A stretch of DNA of 6,557 bases from Rubrobacter sp. (lineage in GTDB: Bacteria > Actinomycetota > Rubrobacteria > Rubrobacterales > Rubrobacteraceae): assembly GCA_013815485.1 (NCBI GenBank), contig JACDGB010000104.1, positions 1 through 6,557 of the forward strand, in the 5' to 3' direction. The notes beneath the pieces were generated by a model, which saw only the letters and a list, made by a program, of their open reading frames with translations, was not told where the DNA came from and searched no databases. The translations under genes and the position numbers were made by a program. Below are positions 1-4,138 of this stretch, piece by piece (within the stretch, counting starts at the first letter, position 1; every line of letters begins with the position of its first letter).

Positions 1-156
1 GTACTCGGGATTGCCGACCCGGTCCGCGCCGATCCGTTTGACAGAAGCTCTAGGATCTGTGGCAGCTTCTTCGGCCTCATAGCGGTCCACCCCGTGCCTG
101 GCGGCCAGCTTTTCCTCGTTATCGTCGTCCCACTCAAACTCATCCCGTTGCTGCAT
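1..156 (-). CDS. BrnT-like toxin-family protein, N-terminal part (runs off the left edge)
   Basis: Translating the minus strand from the ATG at 156 gives 52 residues before the window ends. The protein begins MQQRDEFEWDDDNEEKLAAR, followed by HGVDRYEAEEAATDP. The order FEWD, an acidic/Asn helix, LAxRHGV, then an EA-rich helix ending in DP is the usual N-terminus of BrnT-family proteins (about 90 aa; RNase toxins with a RelE-like fold in the brnTA toxin-antitoxin module). The catalytic C-terminal half lies outside the window, so activity cannot be judged. In brnTA the toxin gene comes first, so an antitoxin gene would be expected just beyond the left edge. The start is uncertain: ATG 156 has no ribosome-binding site, while in-frame ATT 186 and GTG 216 are alternatives and the frame stays open up to a stop at 229-231. 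A second frame is also open here, but only this one gives a recognisable protein. It could instead be a BrnT-related protein that is not a toxin. Confidence 0.6.
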   Translation of the reverse strand, partial: MQQRDEFEWDDDNEEKLAARHGVDRYEAEEAATDPRASVKRIGADRVGNPEY

Positions 157-196
157 CTCGGGACCGAAGTATACACCATCGTAAATACGAGATGGT

Positions 197-205
197 TCAC
201 CTCCT
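197..205 (-). promoter_or_regulatory. Perfect Shine-Dalgarno sequence without a normally spaced start codon
   Basis: The minus strand reads AGGAGGTGA here, fully complementary to the usual 3' end of 16S rRNA. No ATG, GTG or TTG follows at 5-10 nt. The only start-like codon in the BrnT-like frame nearby is ATT at 186-184, 13 nt after the AGGAGG. The in-frame ATG is at 156 and an out-of-frame ATG at 179. The site may serve a rare ATT start or a lost start, or it may be chance. Confidence 0.4.
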
Positions 206-300
206 GGGTCACGCACCTTCGCACGTGGCTAGCGGGGTTCGGCGGGAGGCAGCGAGTCTCTTGGTGTACTCCTATTGGGCGCGCTGGTGGGCGACTACTC

Positions 301-1068
301 TCAGTAGCGGAGGTTCGGCCCATGGCTTATGGCCCACCAGGCGCCGCAGAAGGCCATGACGGAGATCAGGAAGACCATCCCAAGCGTCGGGTAGGGGTTG
401 AGGTCGGAGATGCCAAGCGTGGCGAAGCGGGCGGCGTCCACGGTGTAGAAGATCGGGTTGAAGAACGTCGCCAGCCGCAGGCCGTCAGGCAGCATCCCGA
501 CGGAGTAGAAGACCCCGCCCAGGAACGTGAGCGGCTGGATCACGATGCTGGTCAAGAACGAGATGTGCTCTATTCTGGTAGCCAAGGCGCCAACCATCGT
601 CCCCAGGGAGGAGAAAGCGAAGGAGGCGAAGACCCCGATGACTATTAGCAGCAGCGGGTTCTCGACGTTTATGCCCACGAACGGAATGCCGACGAGCAGA
701 GTACAGGCCCCCATCACCACGCCGCGGAGCGTGCCGCCCAAAGAGTAGGCGAGGGCGATCTGGAGGTTGCTCATGGGGCTTATGAGGACCTCGTCTATGT
801 AGCGTTCCCGTTTGGCGTCGAAGACGGACCAGGAGGAGTTCATCTGCGCGTTGGTGATCAGGCTCATGAGCGCTATGCCCGGCAGGATGTATTCGAGGTA
901 AGGGACGCCTTCGATCTCCTTGATACGGGTGCCCAGAGCTATGCCGAAGACGACCAGGTAGAGGAGGGAAGTCAGGATCTGGGGCAGTATCGTCTGCATC
1001 CAGACCCGCGTGAAACGCAGCACCTCTCGCGAGAGCAGCGTCCTGAAGGTCCGGTCAGTTAGAAGCAT
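301..1068 (-). CDS. ABC-2 type transporter permease, YadH/NodJ-like
   Basis: This 255-aa integral membrane protein is the permease half of an exporter and partners the ATPase encoded just upstream. It shows a basic, amphipathic N-terminus and about six hydrophobic segments (roughly residues 28-47, 57-75, 107-130, 138-162, 169-190 and 229-248), the ABC-2 membrane-domain layout. Two stretches are typical of the YadH/NodJ/DrrB group (COG0842): RERYIDEVLISPMS at about 87-100, after the second membrane segment, and IQPLTFLGGVFYSVGMLP at about 177-194. Length is normal for the family. The ATG at 1068 overlaps the end of the ATPase gene by 14 bp and has an AAGGTGA ribosome-binding site (1075-1081), so translational coupling is likely. 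The substrate cannot be read from sequence; relatives export lipids, polysaccharides, drugs or nodulation factors. No convincing terminator follows the stop. Confidence 0.93.
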   Translation of the reverse strand: MLLTDRTFRTLLSREVLRFTRVWMQTILPQILTSLLYLVVFGIALGTRIKEIEGVPYLEYILPGIALMSLITNAQMNSSWSVFDAKRERYIDEVLISPMSNLQIALAYSLGGTLRGVVMGACTLLVGIPFVGINVENPLLLIVIGVFASFAFSSLGTMVGALATRIEHISFLTSIVIQPLTFLGGVFYSVGMLPDGLRLATFFNPIFYTVDAARFATLGISDLNPYPTLGMVFLISVMAFCGAWWAISHGPNLRY

Positions 1069-1810
1069 CGCCGATCACCTTCATGTAGACCTCTTCGACG
1101 TTCCTGGCGTCGTAACGCTCCTTGAGCTCGGCGCTGGTGCCCTGCGCGGAGATCCTGCCACCGTCTATGAGCGCGATGTCCTCGCAAAGCGCCTCGGCCT
1201 CTTCGAGGTAGTGCGTCGTCAGCAAGATGGTCATGCCACCGCGGTTGAGCTCCCGGATGTAGCCCCATAGCTTGTAGCGGAGCTCCACGTCCACACCCGC
1301 GGTCGGCTCGTCGAGGAAGAGCACCTCCGGGTCGTGCATGAGGGCGCGGGCGAACAGCACCCGCCGCTTCATCCCGCCCGAGAGCGTGTTCGTTCTATGG
1401 TCCCGCTTCTCGACGAGACCGAAGCGTTCGAGCAGTTCCGCGGCCTTGTCCTTCGCCTTTTTTTTCGGAACGCCATAGTAGCCGGCATGGAAGATTAGAA
1501 CCTCCTCGACGGTCAGGAACTTGTCCAGGTTGATCTCCTGCGGCGAGACCCCGATCATGCGCCGCGCCTCCCGAAATTCCTTGAACGCGTCTTTCCCATA
1601 CACCTCGACGGTACCGGAGTCCGGCCGCGCGAGGCTGACCACGCTGTTTATGAGCGTCGTCTTCCCCGCCCCGTTCGGCCCGAGCAACCCGAAGAACTTC
1701 CCGGCCCCCACTTCCAGCGAGACCCCGTCCAGCGCCCGAAACCCGTTTTTGTAGGTCTTCTTGAGCTTCTCTATCTTGAGCGCGGGGAAGCCGTTCTGTG
1801 GACCGCTCAT
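1055..1810 (-). CDS. ABC transporter ATP-binding protein, YadG/NodI-like
   Basis: This 251-aa cytoplasmic ATPase powers the adjacent ABC-2 permease. All nucleotide-binding motifs are present in order: Walker A GPNGAGKTT (44-52), Q-loop Gln91 in SPQE, signature LSGGMKRR (143-150), Walker B VLFLDEP (163-169), D-loop AGVD (171-174) and switch His200 in TTH. GYYGV at 110-114 and RALMHDPE at 155-162 resemble E. coli YadG particularly closely. The length is that of a single-domain subunit without an extra C-terminal domain. The ATG at 1808-1810 overlaps the oxidoreductase stop as ATGA, and GAGG at 1818-1821 is a suitable ribosome-binding site 7 nt upstream, so it is the second gene of the operon. 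Codons 116-118 (KKK) form an A8 tract in the coding strand (1458-1465), unusual in such G+C-rich DNA. Family is certain; transported substrate is unknown. Confidence 0.95.
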   Translation of the reverse strand: MSGPQNGFPALKIEKLKKTYKNGFRALDGVSLEVGAGKFFGLLGPNGAGKTTLINSVVSLARPDSGTVEVYGKDAFKEFREARRMIGVSPQEINLDKFLTVEEVLIFHAGYYGVPKKKAKDKAAELLERFGLVEKRDHRTNTLSGGMKRRVLFARALMHDPEVLFLDEPTAGVDVELRYKLWGYIRELNRGGMTILLTTHYLEEAEALCEDIALIDGGRISAQGTSAELKERYDARNVEEVYMKVIGDASN

Positions 1811-3048
1811 CCGAACACCTCAGCCGCGGCCTTTTCCCCGGACAACATGGACCCGTTGATGGAAGAATCTTCCGTAAACTCGCCCGCAAGGAAGAGCCCC
1901 GGCGTCCCCGTCCTGTTCCGCGGCAGACCCTCGTGGATGCCCGGCGGCTGGGCGAACTGGCCGTAGGGGATGCGGCGCAACCCCAGCGGCCGGAACTCGG
2001 CGTCCGGATACCACCGGCTCACGTCCTCCACCCCCCGGCGCAGGAGCTCCTCGTCCGGCAGGTCGAGCCCGGTCAGGGCCACGGCGTAGAGGAGGTGGCG
2101 TCCCGGGGGGGAGTACTTCTCGGAGACGTTGCTCATCTCGGCGGCGTTGTTCACGAAGGCCGTGTCTTCCGCGTTCAGCAGGATCTTCTTTCCGCCCTCC
2201 AACCCGCTCGTCTCGTAGTACAGGCAGACCTCCCCCACCGAGTCCCGGGGCACGGTCTCCCCGGTCAGCCCACCGGCCGCTGGGGCGTCCGTGGCGACGA
2301 CCACGGCGTCCGCCTCGTGCTCCACCCCAGCCGCGCTTACTCCCCGCACCCGTCCGTCCTCGCGCAACAGGGAGTCGACGGGATTGTTCAGGTGGATGGT
2401 GTTCTCCGGCAGGTGGGAGGCGAGCTGGTTGGAGATCTCACCCATCCCCCGCGCCGGCACGACGGTCCGGCCGGTGGCGAGCATCCTGAAGGTGAACCGC
2501 AGGACGCGGGAGCTCGTCGTCAGCGTGCGGTTCAACGTGATCCCACCGTAAAACGGCCTGAAGAAAGCGTCTATGTACCGCTCCGACAACCCGGAGGACC
2601 TGAGGTACTCCAGCGTCGAGACGTCGGCCCGCCCGTTCTCGCGCCCGGCGCTCGTCGCCGTCCCCGGCAGCGTCTTCGCCGCCACCCCGACGGTGCGCAG
2701 CTTGTCCCCGAGCGTGGCCTCGCCGGAGAGCAGCGTCGGCAGAAGCGCCTTCGGGTCGCGAACCGGGTCCGAGAGCACGCTCCGCCCGCGACCCCGATGC
2801 ACCACCGCACCCGGATCGAAGGCCCGCAGATCAAGCGCCCCGTGGTCCAGGTGCCGCCTGGAGACCGGGTAAGACGTGAAGTACACCTGAAAGCCCCGGT
2901 CGAGCAGAAACCCGTCCCTCTCGTCCGTGCGCACGCGACCGCCGACGCCATCCGACGCCTCGAAGACGGCGACCTCGGCCCCAAGCCCTTTCAACACCTT
3001 TGCACACGTAAGACCGGCAAGACCGGCCCCGACAACGATAACCCTCAT
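1807..3048 (-). CDS. FAD-dependent oxidoreductase, amine oxidase / phytoene desaturase-like family
   Basis: This is a predicted 413-aa soluble flavoprotein. The N-terminus MRVIVVGAGLAGLTCAKVL is a Rossmann dinucleotide-binding motif (GAGLAG, 7-12), followed by Glu30, which would bind the FAD ribose, and the GVGGRVRT motif (34-41). The C-terminal FAD motif is also present, GLFLAGEFTEDSSINGSMLS (384-403). The stretch DGFLLDRGFQVYFTSYP (45-61) is typical of the amino-oxidase superfamily branch that includes phytoene desaturase-like and protoporphyrinogen oxidase-like enzymes. The reaction and substrate are not identifiable. I chose ATG 3048 because the Rossmann motif starts there and the 32 in-frame residues upstream look non-coding. 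No Shine-Dalgarno precedes it, and TACACT lies 9 nt upstream, suggesting a leaderless or nearly leaderless mRNA. It is the first gene of an operon with the ABC exporter genes, overlapping the ATPase start by 4 bp. A link between product and exporter is possible but unproven. Confidence 0.9.
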   Translation of the reverse strand: MRVIVVGAGLAGLTCAKVLKGLGAEVAVFEASDGVGGRVRTDERDGFLLDRGFQVYFTSYPVSRRHLDHGALDLRAFDPGAVVHRGRGRSVLSDPVRDPKALLPTLLSGEATLGDKLRTVGVAAKTLPGTATSAGRENGRADVSTLEYLRSSGLSERYIDAFFRPFYGGITLNRTLTTSSRVLRFTFRMLATGRTVVPARGMGEISNQLASHLPENTIHLNNPVDSLLREDGRVRGVSAAGVEHEADAVVVATDAPAAGGLTGETVPRDSVGEVCLYYETSGLEGGKKILLNAEDTAFVNNAAEMSNVSEKYSPPGRHLLYAVALTGLDLPDEELLRRGVEDVSRWYPDAEFRPLGLRRIPYGQFAQPPGIHEGLPRNRTGTPGLFLAGEFTEDSSINGSMLSGEKAAAEVFG

Positions 3049-3057
3049 AGACGCAAG

Positions 3058-3063
3058 AGTGTA
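3058..3063 (-). promoter_or_regulatory. Putative -10 element for the oxidoreductase/ABC operon
   Basis: The minus strand reads TACACT, five of six matches to TATAAT, ending 9 nt before the ATG at 3048. That would place the transcript start about 2 nt before, or at, the start codon. No good -35 is visible at 16-18 nt. The lack of any ribosome-binding site supports a leaderless or near-leaderless transcript. Confidence 0.45.
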
Positions 3064-3199
3064 GCGCACGAATCGGAAGTAACCGTTAAGGCTTCTACAC
3101 CTTGTATCCGTGCGGCATTCTTGTTGTCGCACCGTGCCAACCAATGCACCATCTCCGGTTGGAAAGGCATCAACCCCCTAAAGTAATCCCCTACCGCAC

Positions 3200-3227
3200 T
3201 TGACACGCTGGAAGGCACATTTATACT
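3200..3227 (+). promoter_or_regulatory. Strong sigma70-type promoter for the 94-aa gene
   Basis: A perfect -35 TTGACA (3200-3205) is followed after 16 bp by TATACT (3222-3227), a five-of-six -10. The predicted transcript start is near 3234, giving a leader of about 28 nt with a ribosome-binding site AAGGAG at 3247-3252. The last two bases of the -10 lie inside a perfect palindrome, suggesting repression. Confidence 0.75.
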
Positions 3228-3242
3228 GTGTGCAGCACACAG
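3226..3242. promoter_or_regulatory. Perfect 17-bp palindrome, likely operator
   Basis: CTGTGTGCAGCACACAG has two exact 8-bp half-sites around a single central base at 3234. It overlaps the end of the -10 element, and its centre falls at about the predicted transcription start, so only half would be transcribed. This favours a binding site for a dimeric DNA-binding protein over an RNA hairpin. The regulator is not identifiable from the window. Confidence 0.6.
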
Positions 3243-3261
3243 CAGGAAGGAGCTTGACGGG

Positions 3262-3546
3262 ATGGAAATTCGCGAACAGATAGACCGACTGGACCGGGAC
3301 CAGTTGGCGGAACTCAGGATGTACATAGACGACAAGCTGGACCCCGCCAGCACGGTAGAGCAGCGCATCAACTACCGTAGCGGTTGGCTCCAATCGGAGT
3401 ACCGTTACACCGACAAGGGCACACGTCGTGGGCCGTACTGGTACTTCAAGTACGTCAAGGACGGCAAGAACCACAGCCTTTACATTGGGGGGACAGACAA
3501 CCCGAAGAGCGTGGTTGACCAGATATTGGCGAGCAAGGCGGGGTGA
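3262..3546 (+). CDS. Small DUF6788-like protein of unknown function
   Basis: This 94-aa protein is the only plus-strand gene. Residues 1-27 are highly charged and predicted helical (MEIREQIDRLDRDQLAELRM onward). A central block, RGPYWYFKYVKDGKNHSLYI at about 56-75, ends with GG, and a short helix NPKSVVDQILASK closes the protein. The GPYWYxxxxxxGKxxSxYIG pattern is what I recall from DUF6788-type proteins, whose function is unknown; assignment rests on this motif only. There are no cysteines, signal peptide or membrane segment. The start ATG is supported by AAGGAG 9 nt upstream, a near-consensus promoter and an adjacent palindromic operator, so it looks expressed and regulated. The upstream DNA is A+T-richer than neighbouring genes, which may indicate acquisition by transfer. 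The aromatic, basic block could bind nucleic acid, but that is speculation. Confidence 0.8.
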   Translation: MEIREQIDRLDRDQLAELRMYIDDKLDPASTVEQRINYRSGWLQSEYRYTDKGTRRGPYWYFKYVKDGKNHSLYIGGTDNPKSVVDQILASKAG

Positions 3547-3578
3547 AGATACTGAATAGGGTCCTTTGGGACGATCGT

Positions 3579-3601
3579 AGGGACGGTTCAAGAACCGCCC
3601 T
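3579..3601. terminator. Stem-loop between convergent genes, possible bidirectional terminator
   Basis: AGGG plus CGGTT (one bulged A) pairs with AACCG plus CCCT around a CAAG loop, a nine-pair stem located between the stops of two convergent genes (3546 and 3604). The position suits a shared terminator. There is no T tract on either strand, so classic intrinsic termination is not certain. Confidence 0.45.
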
Positions 3602-3603
3602 GG

Positions 3604-4005
3604 CTAACAGCGATCCACGAAAACGCCTACCGAGGTCGCGACCCTGGCGGCTTCCTTGCTGCTAACGTCGCTGTTGTAGATGTACTGCCGGGTGAGGGTG
3701 TTGCTGTTCGCGGCGGTTCCGCTCTCAAAGGCCACCGTCCTCCCCGGGGCGAGCCTGAGGTTCACGTAGAACGGCTCGTTGCTGCGCGGCTGATAGGCGG
3801 ACCCGACGCTCCTGATCTTGACCGCGCTCGACCGATTGTTCTTGACTCGGGTAACCTCCGGGTTGCCATCGCACCCCACGCTAACCACCACGCCCGAGGC
3901 CGCCTCCGCGGGCCGCAACTGACCCGAGGGCGCGACGCCAATAAGACCGGACAACACGAGTGCCAGGGAAAACACCAACACCGCCACCGACCTGCACAAA
4001 GTCAT
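3604..4005 (-). CDS. Small exported protein of unknown function
   Basis: This predicted 133-aa protein starts MTLCRSVAVLVFSLALVLSG. It has one basic residue, a hydrophobic core and a likely signal peptidase I site near AEAA/SG at about residues 33-38. The mature part is about 97 residues, Ser/Asn/Val-rich and probably all-beta. It has two cysteines, one near the mature N-terminus (VGCDGN) and one as the last residue (VDRC), which could form a disulfide joining the ends. The PEVTRVKNNRSSAVKIRSVG stretch resembles small beta-sandwich (lamin-tail-like) domains, but I cannot assign a family. I chose ATG 4005 over the in-frame TTG at 4065 because the signal peptide begins there and GGAAGAGG lies just upstream. 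The first cysteine is not in a lipobox, so a lipoprotein is unlikely. It appears monocistronic and convergent with the 94-aa gene. Confidence 0.75.
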   Translation of the reverse strand: MTLCRSVAVLVFSLALVLSGLIGVAPSGQLRPAEAASGVVVSVGCDGNPEVTRVKNNRSSAVKIRSVGSAYQPRSNEPFYVNLRLAPGRTVAFESGTAANSNTLTRQYIYNSDVSSKEAARVATSVGVFVDRC

Positions 4006-4036
4006 ACCCTCTTCCGTTCTTATCTCCGACGTACGG

Positions 4037-4065
4037 ATAATGGAGCAATCCGAAGGGCGGCGCAA
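4037..4065 (-). promoter_or_regulatory. Weak putative promoter for the exported-protein gene
   Basis: On the minus strand TTGCGC (4060-4065) is followed after 17 bp by CATTAT (4037-4042), three and four matches to consensus. The leader would be about 25 nt. An alternative pair, TTGCTC with GATAAG, is no better. Confidence 0.3.
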
Positions 4066-4087
4066 CCCGTGTATCCAGGAACTTTGC

Positions 4088-4138
4088 CTAGCCCATCCGG
4101 GCCAGGCGCGCCTCCAGGGTGTCGAAGAGGGTCGGGAT
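4088..4138 (-). other. Short open stretch after topB resembling a coding tail
   Basis: In a frame different from topB, the minus strand just after the topB stop reads IPTLFDTLEARLARMG and then a TAG stop. The composition is like the end of a helical protein. The frame is open only back to a stop at 4169-4171 and has no ATG, GTG or TTG. It could be a gene remnant or a chance effect of high G+C. Confidence 0.2.

Noticed and set aside
38..43. TTGACA on the plus strand as a -35 element
   Set aside because: There is no -10-like sequence at 15-19 bp, and it lies within the BrnT-like coding frame.
295..307. CTACT-CTC-AGTAG hairpin over the permease stop as a terminator
   Set aside because: The stem is only five pairs with a 3-nt loop, it overlaps the stop codon and has no T tract.
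3135..3175. Overlapping small inverted repeats (CCAACC/GGTTGG, GTGC/GCAC, GGTTG/CAACC) upstream of the 94-aa gene promoter
   Set aside because: They are short, mutually exclusive and upstream of the transcription start of both flanking genes. I see no tRNA or riboswitch shape.
1798..3186. Long plus-strand open frame of 462 codons opposite the oxidoreductase gene
   Set aside because: It is antisense to a clear flavoprotein gene, is rich in Arg/Pro/Gly/Val as expected for a mirror frame in high-GC DNA, and has no recognisable motif.
3045..3371. Minus-strand frame of 108 codons opposite the 94-aa gene
   Set aside because: It runs antisense through the promoter, operator and N-terminal part of a better-supported gene. 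Its product is serine-rich with no motif.
4006..4065. TTG start giving a 20-residue longer exported protein
   Set aside because: The extra residues are polar and precede a standard signal peptide; ATG 4005 has its own ribosome-binding site.
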